Translations under genes and position numbers: made by a program | From: Nipponacmea schrenckii | Lineage: Eukaryota; Mollusca; Gastropoda; Lottiidae | Assembly: GCA_030562195.1 (NCBI GenBank) | Contig: CM060199.1 | Span: 23,270,338 to 23,334,337 of the forward strand | Reading direction: 5' to 3' | DNA length: 64,000 nt | Shown here: in pieces, positions 22,430 through 32,515 of the stretch | Layout of the letters: each line of letters starts with the position of its first letter | How positions within the stretch are numbered: the stretch's first letter is position 1 | Notes under the pieces: model-generated | The model's database searches: none | The model's input: the letters and a program-made list of their open reading frames with translations, nothing else | What the model was told of the DNA's origin: nothing

Positions 22430-22890
22430 TCCTTGGTTTTTGTGGTCATGTACTTGATCGCAGAATGATGAATCTGTCCATTTTATACACATGTACTTGT
22501 GTATTTTAAAACTAATTGTACATTGAAATTATATATGGTTTTTGCTGTCATGTACTTGATCACCGGAAGATAAATCTGTCCATTATTTACACATGTAATT
22601 GTGTATTTTAAAATAAATTGTACGTTGAAATAATACGTGATTTTCTGCGGTCATGTGCATGGCCGCTGGAACTATATATTACATCCATTTTATAAACAAA
22701 TTGTAGGTTGAAAATCTGTCCATTTCATTTCATGTACTTGTGTATTTTTAAACAAATTGTACGTGGAGTATTGTACATTTATTTTGTGGTCATGTACTTG
22801 ATCGCCGTAACATATATCTGTCCATTTGATACACATGTACTAGTGTATTTTTAGTATTTCAGACGAATTGTATATTGAGATATTATGTAT
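22430..22890 (+). repeat. Minisatellite in the CR1 3' region
   Basis: A unit of roughly 100-115 bp recurs four or more times. It starts with GGTCATGTACTTGATCGC (variants near 22445, 22550, 22650, 22786), then AATCTGTCCATTTT, ACACATGTACTTGTGTATTT and AAATTGTACATTGAAAT. Units differ by point changes and one is shortened. Confidence 0.8.
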
Positions 22891-23012
22891 TTTCGATTTT
22901 TTCTTTTCCCAATGTATTGCCCCATGGGTTGAATGTGAGACAGGACCATGTCCTTGTGTATTGGGCCTAATTCTGACCATGTAAAATAAAGAGTTTATTA
23001 TTATAAGCAGAT

Positions 23013-23708
23013 CTGTTTGAATAGATTTATTAAGGTCTAAAATTGGTCAAATTTTATGGATAGCCAGACAAAGTAGACCTGACATAATCTATGAAGCATG
23101 TGTCTTAGCTTCCAACCTCAAATATGCTAAAGTCAGTGATATTCTATAAGCTAACAAGATAATTAAGAAAATTAAGTCAGAAAATTTGATGTTTAAATTT
23201 AAATATTTAGGACATGGTCCAAAAGAATTAGTTGTATATTCAGATGCCTCTCTTGGAAATTTAAGCAATGGGGGTACACAGGGTGGACATATCATTTTTC
23301 TTAAAGGAGATAGGGGAGAAATTTCTCCTATTTGTTGGTCTTCTAAACGAATAAGGAGAATAGTACGTAGCACTTTGTCTGGAGAAGCATTAGCCATGTC
23401 TGATGGCATTGACAGTGCAGTATTTATCTCAAATATGTTTTTTAGAATTAAAGGGTGAAGAATTACCTTTAATCTGTGTAACAGATAATAAATCATTGTA
23501 TGATGCTATTCACTCAACTAAACATGTTACTGAAAAACGCCTGCGTCTTGAAATATCCGGTATAAAAGAAATGATAGATAATGATGTTGTAAAACAAATT
23601 ATTTGGTCTGAGACAAGTAAACAGTTGGCTGACTGTCTCACTAAGAAAGGGGCATCTTCATTACTGTTGTTAAAAACTCTTGAACAAGGGCATCTGTATT
23701 TGAATTAA
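23013..23708 (+). pseudogene. Copia reverse transcriptase end and RNase H
   Basis: Picks up the copia frame after the LINE: QILWIARQSRPDIIYEA, then a stop. Next comes RNase H from 23186: VVYSDASLGNLSNGGTQGG (first Asp), CWSSKRIRRIVRSTLSGEAL (Glu) and, after a frameshift near 23450, CVTDNKSLYDAIHSTKHVTE (Asp) and SETSKQLADCLTKKG (last Asp). All catalytic acids are visible across two frames. The stop at 23708 lies about 100 bp before the 3' LTR. Confidence 0.9.
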
Positions 23709-23811
23709 TTAAAAACCTTGGCTTCATACAATTTATGTTATACAGAGACAAACAAAAATTATAACAAGAGTTATATCATATTTTTATTTTTCTTAATACA
23801 GTGGAGATTGT

Positions 23812-24002
23812 TATTCCATTACTTACTTGATTTATACAAACCTTTATTACCTCTTCTGATATCTCTTACTTTCATTATAACTTACTTTTAGTTTGTTTAC
23901 ATTCTAGAACTTTCTGGAATGATGTCATGTGACTTCCGTCCGCGAAGTTAGGTGAGGACGCCATTGGAGTGAAATAAAATATTAGTGTTATTAAGTTTAA
24001 CA
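23812..24002 (+). repeat. Copia 3' LTR
   Basis: Ends GTTTAACA just before the target duplication TATAC. Near-identical to the 5' LTR apart from the indels noted there. The purine-rich text CAGTGGAGAT immediately upstream may be the polypurine tract. Confidence 0.85.
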
Positions 24003-24450
24003 TATACCAAGTTTCATTAAGATAAAAACTGTAGCCTCTATTGTGGATACAACCCAAATTTGACACGTTTTTACTAAGTCAAGTGTAATAACTCAAAAAC
24101 CGCTCATGCGATTATTTCTATTTTCGAACTTGACCGAGATATCATCAATATTTACATGTATACCAAGTTTCATTAAGATCGGATAAAAACTGTAGCCTCT
24201 ATTGTAGATACAACCCAAATTTGACGCGTTTTTACTAAGTTAAGGGCATTAACTCAAAAACCGTTCATGCGATAATTTCCATTTTCGAACTTGACCGAGA
24301 TATCATCAATATATACATGTATACCAAGTTTCATTAAGATCGGATAAAAACTGTAGCCTCTATTGTGGATACAACAAATGTGGACGGACCGACGGATGGA
24401 CAGGGGCGACGGCAATATACGTCCACATTTCCATGTGGGCGTATAAAAAT
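24003..24450 (-). repeat. 161-bp satellite monomers and HINE 5' terminus
   Basis: The HINE monomer cut at 14906 resumes at 24003 (TATACCAAGTTTCATTAAGA). About two and a half monomers follow, then a CGGACCGACGGATGGACAGG block and the terminus TCCATGTGGGCGTATAAA. Confidence 0.85.
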
Positions 24451-24580
24451 AAAAAAGATCCATTGAGAATTGTAGACTGTAGAGTGAGTACAAGAAAAAT
24501 GTGAACAGACACACACACACAGACAGACAGACAGGGGTGATCACAATATACGACCAAAATACATTTTGGGCGTATAAAAA
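24451..24580. repeat. Second, divergent HINE-type terminus
   Basis: Immediately after the first terminus comes TTGTAGACTGTAGAGTGAGT, an ACACACACAC/GACAGACAGACAGG block and CATTTTGGGCGTATAAAAAG. This resembles the end at 59150-59487 and looks like the terminus of a related subfamily abutting the first. Confidence 0.6.
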
Positions 24581-25476
24581 GTTATTTTTCATTTAGAACT
24601 TATCACCTCTTAGGGCATATATCCACTGGTTAGGGCTTAAGAGGTGCACATGACGCTTCTTTTTTAGAATTATTAGATTAATCGCTTCGGGAATTTAAAC
24701 GACCCATAATCCATTGTCGGCGATAATCGTGACATCACTACCGGTGTCAGTATCCTGCAATTATGGGCAATCCCGTTCCTACTGTTTATTATTTTCTTCG
24801 CTTATTCTCTTCATAGCTCTATAAGTAGTTACCTAAGTAATTCTTTTCTTTTGTTGACACCTGTTTCGGTTTTTTTACGCCCCAGAAAAATATCCACATT
24901 ATTAAATTTAAAAAATATTTATTTTAATGAAACGAAATAGGAAAGAAGCCTTTATCCGGTTTCCAATGACAGTTACATGAAGGTTAAAAGACTGGACAAC
25001 GACGCCGAGGTTTGTTTTGTGATAAATGTACAGCTGGCATAAAATTTGCATTATATTTATTCTCTGCCTTTCTGCACTAGAAAAAGCCATTGTGCATAAA
25101 TATTGCAACTTAAATCATATGGCTATTTTTTCTTAATGAAGCACGCAAATAATGGATGTAAGCATTTTGGTAAAAAAATTAATTGTAATATTTGTAATAA
25201 AGATTCACATTAGTAGAAAATTGAGACAATTCATTGTAGAAATAATTTTTTTTTAATTGAAATTTTGTTACAGACAGGACACTATGGTAACAGATGGGAA
25301 GAACTTTAAATCCAATTTTCACATATTACATTTGGTCAGATCATTCAAGATGTATATTTTGGTATATATATATTGGAGATACCTTATTTAACACACTAAT
25401 GTTATACCTTGAGGGTATATAAACATTTCAATGTAATCTGTGATAGATGGGACAATATTTCATTTATAAGATTAAA
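24581..25476. other. No gene; one strong hairpin
   Basis: At 24604-24646 CACCTCTTA and TAAGAGGTG form a 9-bp perfect stem with a 25-base loop. Otherwise AT-rich with nothing recognisable. Confidence 0.4.
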
Positions 25477-26814
25477 GATAGCTTGCCAGGCAAGGTAACA
25501 TACGCCCACTGGCAGCATTGAATTTGAAAAATAAATAGAGCAATAACTCAAAAAACATTCACTGAATTAATATTGAAGTTAAGGGCAAAAACTAAAAAAC
25601 TGTTCATGGAAATTTGTCAAATTAGAACTAATAATAATAATAATTATAAACTCTTTATTTTACATGGGTCAGAATGGTCCTGTCTCACATTCAGCCCATG
25701 GGGCAATACATTGGAAAAAAAAAAAAAGAAGAAAAGAAAAAAATCGAAAATACATAATATCTCAATATACAATTTGTCTGAAATACTTGACCACCATCTT
25801 ATCTATTTCAATACCAAGTTTCATCAAATCTATTAAAAAATTGTAGCTTATTTTGCAAGCACAAATATTTTTGACGCAATTTTACTAAGTCAAGGGCAAT
25901 AGCCCAAAAACCATTTCTTAAAAAGTCAGAAATTCAAACTTGACTAATGTCTTATCAATTCTGATGCTTACACCAAGTTCCATCAAAATCCTTTGAAAAT
26001 CACAACCACAATAGAATTTTGACGCAATTTTACTAAGTCAAAGGCAATAACTTAAAACAATTCATTGAAAAACTGTCAAATTCAAACTTGACTGAGGCCT
26101 AATCAATTCCAATTCTCACACCAAGTTTCATCAACATCTTCTGAAAATTGGAGGATTTATTTTATCGAAACTAAAATTTTGACAAGATTTTTTTAAGTCA
26201 AGGGCAATTACTCAAAAACCTTTCATGCGATAATTTCCATTTTCGAACTTGACCGAGATATCATCAATATATACATGTATACCAAGTTTCATCAAGATCG
26301 GATAAAAACTGTAGCTTCTATTATGAATACAACCCGAATTTGACGCGTTTTTACTAAGTCAAGGGCAATAACTAAAAAACCGTTCATGCAATAATTTCCA
26401 TTTTCGAACTTGATCGAGATATCCTTAATATATACATGTATACCAAGTTTCATTAAGATCGGATAAAAACTGAAGCCTCTATTGTGGATACAACCCAAAT
26501 TTCACATGTTTTTACTAAGTCAAGGGCAATAACTCAAAAACCGCTCATGCGATTATTTCTATTTTCGAACTTGACCGAGATATCATCAATATATACATGT
26601 ATACCAAGTTTCATTAAGATCGGATAAAAACTGTAGCCTCTATTATGGATACAACCCAAATTTGACGAGTTTTTACTTAGTCAAGGGCAATAACTCAAAG
26701 TTTCATTAAGATGGGATAAAAACTGTAGCCTCTATCGTGGATACAACAAATGTGGACGGACCGACGGACAGGGGCGACGGCAATATACGTCCGCATTTCC
26801 ATGTGGGCGTATAA
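25477..26814 (-). mobile_element. HINE copy 2
   Basis: Starts with the same hairpin end (GATAGCTTGCCAGGCAAGG at 25477) and ends CATGTGGGCGTATAAA near 26814. Interior monomers repeat at about 161 bp. It matches copy 1 closely from the hairpin on (TACGCCCACTGGCAGCATTG). A LINE tail is inserted at 25630-25784. Confidence 0.85.
25630..25784 (-). mobile_element. 5'-truncated CR1 tail in HINE copy 2
   Basis: On the minus strand this reads like the last ~150 bp of the CR1 element at 22860-23006: CAATGTATTGCCCCATGGG, TGAATGTGAGACAGGACCAT, TGTAAAATAAAGAGTTTAT, ending in a TTATTATTATTAG repeat. The flanks carry the short duplication ACT (25627-25629 and 25785-25787), and the HINE text is otherwise continuous across it. 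Confidence 0.88.
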
Positions 26815-27747
26815 AAATGTCTTGACTTCTTCTCTAATAAATCAGGCGCCATATGAAGTTGATAACTGTATTTATTGGTTTAATTCCTCAAACGTCAGAT
26901 TGTTTTAACATTGCAACAAAAATATATATGTTTTCTTTGTTCGACAAAACTTTTCAAGATAGAATAAATTACCTGATATGAAAACTGTTACAAAATGGAT
27001 GAATTTATGATTACTCAGCATCCTATGTTTTCAAAATTATAAATCTACACACATTGAAAAAAAATCTATCGATTTTTCTTCCTATCTCCTGATATTTTAA
27101 GGCAAATCTCTCGATTTTTTTTCATGACCTGTAATAGGTACAGATATTTTGACTTAGGTGACCTTTTAGGTAATTACTATTATCAAATAAAACAAAACCG
27201 GTAGTTCTTTCTCCCACTGAAGTGAGAACTGGAAATTGAGTTTTTGCTCTTACATCTTTATTGTCTGTTCGATTTTGATTGAATTTTCATATTTGAAAAC
27301 TTCAAAAGCATTTGTCAACTAACAATTATAGGTTTTATGCAATTCAGGTAAATCCTCTACCTACGATTTGCAATTTGAAATTTAAGGGTCTTCAGAAAAA
27401 ATTCAAACCCTGATTTCTCGCTTAATTTAAATAGTGGAATTTCAAAACTTCACCAGTTGAAAGGTAATGATTCTAATTTTAACAAAATTTAGAGAGAAAA
27501 AATATTTCAACTTCCAGTTTGGCCTCAAATGACGTAACCTCTGCTCTATAACAGCTTGGTGAAAAGTGCAAACTATTTCATAAATAACTTGTAATCGATA
27601 TGACCTAAAATATTAGCTCCAGCTGCTATTTTGGCCACCATTTAGAATTTGGGTAGGCAAATGACTGGGGATTCAGAATATTTAAAGCCAAAATGTTCTG
27701 AATACTTGGTGTAACTTTCGATAGAAAACTCTCATGGTAACCTCACA
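26815..27747. repeat. Dispersed repeats, including MITE copy 2
   Basis: At 27025-27135 is the reverse partner of 4275-4385. From about 27135 to 27530 the text matches the MITE at 54710-55527 (TATCAAATAAAACAAAACCG, TGTCAACTAACAATTATAGG, CCTGATTTCTCGCTTAATTT). Its outer terminal repeat is missing, so it is truncated at the junction with the other repeat. No gene. Confidence 0.7.
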
Positions 27748-28800
27748 TTAACCCTTTCCATGCATTTGATTTATTTAATCCTCATTAAAATAACGTCATT
27801 TTTTGCAGAAGACGCTTTTAGGTGTCAACCCATTCACAAGTCTAAATGACACGAACACGCTCTCAAATGTTATTGTAAACACAAATGTATAGACATGAGG
27901 TATAAGGAATTACCTTTGTTTTATCCACCCGTTGGTTGATCTAGATCAAACTAATTATAATAATTTATGAAAGGTTGAAAGTTACATCAGCTTCTTGTAA
28001 GGAAGGTAAACAATATGGCGGCGCCTTTACAAGATTTTTTCATGATCTTATAATCCAATTGGATTGATGATAATACCGATAGTTTGATAGAAGATGATTC
28101 TAATTCTGAATTTGACGAAGACAGTGGTTCCGATGTATGTGAAACAGTATATTAGAAGAGAATGACATTCCAAGTTTGCAAGCTCTGATTCCGAGAACAA
28201 CCAGATCCCATCACGCCTAATGTAAAGAAGAAACTACACACCTGATTTATAAATGGGAAGATGTCACTTCAAATGATCATGGACCTAGAGGCATAAGATT
28301 TTGTCCTGAATGTGAACCAGGCCCCAGAAATATTGAAGAAGCCAATTTTATGGATGGTGCAGAACCTATCAAGTTATTTATAAGTGAAAAGATTGTTGAC
28401 AATTATTATAGTTATTGAAAAAAAAGGTATGCAGGTGAAAAGGTTGATCATACAGAATTGAAACCTTGTTTACGAGAGTGGAAGGACACAAATCATGATG
28501 AAATTTATTTGTGTTTTGGGATCATCATAAACATGGGTATTATTCGTCTACCATCGCTCCAGTCCTACTGGTCAACAGAATGGATTTCTAGTGTGCCTTT
28601 TTTTGTAATTCTACGAAGAGAGACAGATTTTTATTACTGTATCATACAATATATCAAAGTATTTCTGCAGATGAATCTATGATTGGTTTTAAAGGGAGGT
28701 TAAGTTTTCATCAGTACATTAGAAAAAGCCAAAATGGGGAATATAAGCAAGAACTCTAGCAGATAGTGTTACCAGGTACATGTTGAATATTAATGTATAT
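27748..28800 (+). pseudogene. piggyBac-type transposase relic (PGBD-like)
   Basis: A TTAA at 27748-27751 followed by CCCTTTCCATGCATTTG looks like a piggyBac target site and terminal repeat. A plausible start, ATGGCGGCGCC, lies at 28015. Conserved blocks appear in shifting frames: the acidic leader (SLIEDDSNSEFDEDSGSDV), RGIRFCPECEPGPRNIEEAN, KPCLREWKDTNHDEIYLCFG with GIIRLPSLQSYWSTEW (28458-28682), and DESMIGFKGRLSFHQYIRKS, which holds a catalytic Asp of the DDD triad. Many frameshifts and stops are present. The catalytic C-terminal half is mostly lost, and I cannot find the right terminal repeat. The 14-bp palindrome TTGATCTAGATCAA at 27936-27949 lies in the left end. Confidence 0.85.
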
Positions 28801-29480
28801 TTTGGTTGAAACAGAAGATAATAAAGAGGAAAATTTATCAAAGACGTCCATTCTACTTATCTAGCAAGGCTCGATAGACTTTTATATATACCTGATAAGC
28901 TTGAGTCAAAAAAAAAAAAAGAGTTTGTAAGGCCCAAGGCATTCGTTCTGAAACCATTTACTGTTGTATTACACCTCCATTGCATCCAGCTCCATGTTTT
29001 GGGTCATATCATACAAAGGTTAGGATAAATAAAATGTAAAGTATTTAAGATGTAGAGATATTCCCACTCTTTCATGCTGAGTGTTATTGTTAATTTAATA
29101 TTATTATGTTGTTATTTATAGCTCATATGATATGGTTTGTTAATCTTTTTTTAAATAACTTAGTGATGGGCTTTGATGATGTTGATTTTGATGCATAGTT
29201 AAATATTGCCTACATATTGCCTATTTTCATTGACTTAAATAAACATTAGAAACAAGGAATTTCACATTAAATGTTTGCAAATAACAATTCATGGTCAAGA
29301 TATACTTTTTATATTATAATACAATATGGTACCCACATTCCATAGTTTAAAAAACACTGATACAATATTGTGGTAAATATGGTTGTTTTCAACAATTATC
29401 TGTTGTATTGAAATTTGAATAAACAATTCACTATTGCTGTGCTTTGCGACATTTCCTTATCTGTTCAGTATAATCTTTTT
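28800..29480. other. No supported gene
   Basis: The first part may be further eroded piggyBac coding text (AFVLKPFTVVLH near 28940); the remainder is AT-rich and featureless. Confidence 0.4.
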
Positions 29481-29509
29481 AATTTTGCACTAAAAAATCA
29501 ATATGCATG

Positions 29510-29730
29510 GTAGGACAGTAGAAAAACCAGCATACAGAATAAGACAAGATAAAATGACAGTATACAGACCAGCATACACAATAGGACAAAGCATTGGACA
29601 GGACAGTAGAAAGATGAGAATACACAATAGGACAAGACATGGTACGGAACAGGACATGGTACAGAACAGGACATAAAACACTAGAATGAACAGAATGCAA
29701 TACAGGACAGTAAATAAGAAAAGACAGTAA
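29510..29730. repeat. Irregular GGACA-rich minisatellite
   Basis: AGGACAGTAGAAA, AGGACAAGACATGGTACGG and AACAGGACATGGTACAG recur irregularly at 15-30 bp spacing. Cys/Tyr-rich minus-strand frames over it reflect the repeat, not a gene. Confidence 0.7.
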
Positions 29731-29821
29731 AAAGACCAAAGAATGCATTATATAATACTAGCAGAAGCTTAACTGATTTAAGAAAATGCCATTATTACTT
29801 TAAATAGATGAACTTAATTAC

Positions 29822-29932
29822 CTGAAATATTTCTCTAATATCTGTCTTGGCATTCATGTTATGAAGGGCTTGAAGTATCTGGTCATGAGATAACCCTGAA
29901 TCTTCTTGAAAAGCTTGTAATAATGAATCAAT
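29822..29932 (-). CDS. Host exon, possible BART-domain (CFAP36-like) gene
   Basis: A 111-bp minus-strand exon with ideal splice sites: CTTTCTTTTTCAG before 29932 and GTAATT after 29822. It encodes 37 residues in phase 0, IDSLLQAFQEDSGLSHDQIL then QALHNMNAKTDIREIFQ. With the next exon upstream (30253-30317) the frame joins in phase. The combined text resembles the helical BART domain of ARL2BP/CFAP36-type proteins (an FD then acidic stretch, IHKEYK, then LL..F). The assignment rests on short motifs only; the exon itself is well supported. Confidence 0.7.
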
Positions 29933-30252
29933 CTGAAAAAGAAAGCAATAGTTATTACTCTACCATTTAATGTTCAGACAACAACTTTGGTTATCATAAG
30001 GATTTTTCTACCAGATCATTTCACTTTGTGAGAGGTATACTTGTTCTAATAAACAAATTTCATCAGGTGTCCACCAATGGTTGAAAACTAGTTTCTATTC
30101 CATTTACAATATACAATATTAAAATAAATAGAGTAAATATTTAATGAGGAATTATGAACATATATAAAGCTGTTCTTTTTTGGATTTTTATCCTTGCAGC
30201 ATATTGTAGTGGCAGCCATTTGTCTCAATCTTGTACTGAATACAACACTTAC

Positions 30253-30317
30253 CAGACATTTATACTCTTTATGTATGGCTCTATATTCTTCACTATCTTG
30301 TATACTTCCATCAAAGA
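30253..30317 (-). CDS. Host exon, same BART-like gene
   Basis: A 65-bp minus-strand exon between CATATTTTAG (before 30317) and GTAAGT (after 30253). After two bases that complete a split codon it reads FDGSIQDSEEYRAIHKEYK then CL, and it ends on a codon boundary, matching the phase of the exon at 29822-29932. The 320-bp intron between them is AT-rich. Further exons should lie at higher coordinates and were not recognised; the transposon-filled DNA there may be intron. Confidence 0.7.
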
Positions 30318-30329
30318 CTAAAATATGAG

Positions 30330-31862
30330 AAAAATAAGCTTAAAAGAAATAATCAAATACTCACAAAGATATTTTACCTCTTAGGATGACTAGAAATGTT
30401 TAAATTTAAAGTCTTGATTTAAATCGAAGATTTTGTTCAAAGAAAAAGTTAATAAATAGAGTGAAAATGGATTGAAAATCCCTATGTTACATCAAGGAAA
30501 ATATGACATTCAGCATTGCCTTAATCTCCACTTTTCAAGAGTTTTGTTTTGTAGTCATTGCGCGTCAAGCGATTTCAAAATTTGTTTGGTAGCTGCAGAC
30601 CTTATTTATGGACCGATTAACCTCGGGTTTCCTTTTTAATTTTATTTATAACAAAATTTATCGGATAGAATAAAAAAAAATATTGAAAACTGATAATTTT
30701 TATAGACAAAAAAATTTTCATGAAAAAATTCAAAATCTGGCGCTTATTATCAGGATCGATCTGAAATTTACAGGATATAGAGAGAAGGCCACAACAAATA
30801 AAAATATCTCATCAAAATTTTTGAATCACTTCCAGTTTGTGCTTGGGGACTTCCGGTTTCTCGAATTACTTAGGGCAACCCTGCTTCTGGTGTAATTCAC
30901 AAATGTAGACAAAAACAGTACAAATTATCTAACATAAGTAATTTTTATCACCTAAGAAAAAAAATACCACATGAAAGTCATGTATGCGCTGTTAACAGAG
31001 TTGCGCATTAAGTCGGCTAAATTTTATCTGATTTTTATTTTGGTGTCTATAAAAACCTTGTTACTTTATCTAAATAATGTTGGAATTTTGATTTTCGAAT
31101 TTAAATTTTTTTTATTCCTGTTTGAATTTTTTTGAAAATTCAAAAGTCTTTATTAAGTGACCTTCATTGACATTGAAATTTTCAATGTAGAATGTCCTTG
31201 ACCTAAGCTATCCATAGGTATGCTTATATTGGTTGCCAAACTTTAACTTCCGGTTTTATAGGCATCAAAAAATTAACATTTATGTCATCTTTGGACGACT
31301 GTATCACAATCTCTAGCGTACGCAAAGAGTTGAGTTTTACAAATGATCAATGCTCATTTGGTTCTATTTTTAACGATATATGACAATAATTCATAATCAT
31401 ATTTTTTAAAATATTGGTTTTATTTTTCGAAGGAGAATCTAACTCTTTATGTTTATATTCCCCATCAATATGGATTTTAAAATATAAAAGAACTTGATTT
31501 TCTCTATATAACAATATGACATGGATAGTTTAATACAAAATTATAAATTGTTTAATTTTCAAAGTTAAACGACAATTTCTATTATTCTGCTAAAATAAGA
31601 GATTTTTTGGTTACCATGATTGACAGGTGTTAAAAGAGGGTAATAGAATAATGATAATAAAACTGTTGATTTGAACTTTTCACACAGAGCTCATTGAGCC
31701 ATACATTACAAATTAATCTCATGTAATTTTTTGAAATTTGAATTGATATTATTGCAATGTACATGTCCTTAGTTTTCTAACAATATCTTAATTTTAGTTA
31801 TAGACCATAAACTGTTGAAAAAACAGAAAATAAGCGATTTTAACATTTTTTTAGTTCCAGCT
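30330..31862. other. Intergenic or intronic DNA
   Basis: AT-rich. Phrases such as CTTCCGGTTT and GACCTTCATTGACATTG recall those in the element at 6641-8567 but do not align over length. No supported gene. Confidence 0.4.
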
Positions 31863-31866
31863 TTAA

Positions 31867-32511
31867 CCCTTCCTGAGCTAATCCCAACTATAGTCGGTGA
31901 CGTCAGGCTTTACTGCAGAGCGATTCCCGACTATAGTCGGGTTAGCGGTTACATCAATTTAACGCACCCGTTTGAGTACTGTTGATCTATAAATATAATA
32001 ATATACGGGCCACATGTTTACATGTAATTATGATGGAATAGCCAAAACAAATGGCGTCTGATCGGCCTAAAATCGCGAAGTGTTTGAGGCTGAATCAAGC
32101 CCTTGATTACGTCTTGGACACCAACACCGAGGATTCCAGCAATAGCATTTAACAAAAACTTACACAAAGTGTGAAGTACATAACAGCCTACTCTAAATGA
32201 TACAAATGGCATGTACAGACCATCTCAAAAATTGATATAGACCCCAATAATTACGAAAAAAAATTCGAATTTAATTTTGCCCCATTCAATGCCATTTTGT
32301 TACCATAGTAACGACAATTTTTCATTTCAAACAAATCCTTCAAACACACATACACTTTATAACTAGTATGCGTGGGCAGTTTCAAAGAACTGCTAATAAC
32401 AGCAAACTTTCTGAAGAGGATTGAATAACCCCTTCCAAATTTCTGAAATTGGTCTAGGACTGCCTTAGCTCAGCATGGAATTTCACATCAATATCTCTAG
32501 CTCAGGAAGGG
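31867..32511. mobile_element. piggyBac-type MITE
   Basis: A perfect 14-bp terminal inverted repeat, CCCTTCCTGAGCTA at 31867-31880 and TAGCTCAGGAAGGG at 32498-32511, is flanked on both sides by TTAA (31863-31866 and 32512-32515), the piggyBac target duplication. Length is 645 bp with no transposase. A perfect 16-bp palindrome CCCGACTATAGTCGGG lies at 31926-31941, and ACTATAGTCGG also occurs near 31889. The minus-strand frame at 32018-32212 has no recognised motif. Confidence 0.92.
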
Positions 32512-32515
32512 TTAA

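Larger units (their letters stand above)
18174..23006 (+). mobile_element. CR1-like non-LTR retrotransposon (LINE)
   Basis: Full-length or near full-length insertion, 4.8 kb, flanked by the 6-bp target duplication GCAGAT (18168-18173 and 23007-23012). If the insert and one duplication are ignored, the copia reading frame continues in phase, which fixes both ends. The order is a 5' leader, ORF1 with an esterase domain, ORF2 with AP-type endonuclease and reverse transcriptase, a minisatellite-bearing 3' region, and a short TTATTATTATAA end. An ORF1 with an SGNH esterase domain is known from the CR1 group. Frameshifts and a truncated reverse transcriptase make it defective. Confidence 0.9.
14907..24002 (+). 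mobile_element. Ty1/copia LTR retrotransposon with nested LINE
   Basis: Long terminal repeats of about 190-215 bp (14907-15120 and 23812-24002) share TTCCATTACTTACTTGATTT, CTAGAACTTTCTGGAATGAT and GACGCCATTGGAGTGAAATA. The element starts TG and ends CA and is flanked by the 5-bp target duplication TATAC (14902-14906 and 24003-24007). It lies inside a HINE monomer that reads continuously when the insert is ignored. Internal order is gag, protease remnant, integrase, reverse transcriptase, RNase H. That gene order (integrase before reverse transcriptase) defines copia. A 4.8-kb LINE sits inside the reverse transcriptase region. Several stops and frameshifts make the element defective. Confidence 0.93.
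12717..24450 (-). mobile_element. HINE-type non-autonomous Helentron, split by later insertions
   Basis: The hairpin end GATAGCTTGCCAGGCAAGG begins at 12717, with the 6-bp stem CTTGCC/GGCAAG at 12722-12734 and TACGCCCAC at 12741-12749. The opposite end, CCATGTGGGCGTATAAA, lies at about 24436-24447. ACGCCCAC and GTGGGCGT are inverted to each other (subterminal inverted repeats). Helentrons and their HINE derivatives have this layout: subterminal inverted repeats, a hairpin just inside the 3' end, and a tandem core. On that model the 3' end is at 12717 and the element lies on the minus strand. Inside are monomers of the 161-bp satellite, a Penelope fragment and a 9.1-kb copia element. Confidence 0.75.

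Noticed and set aside
24500..24545. ACACAC/GACAGACAG block as a stand-alone microsatellite of interest
   Set aside because: It is the usual GACGGACAGG block before a HINE-type terminus, slightly expanded.
29479..29748. Cys- and Tyr-rich ORFs that could look like a small secreted protein
   Set aside because: They derive from an irregular GGACA minisatellite, in two overlapping frames.
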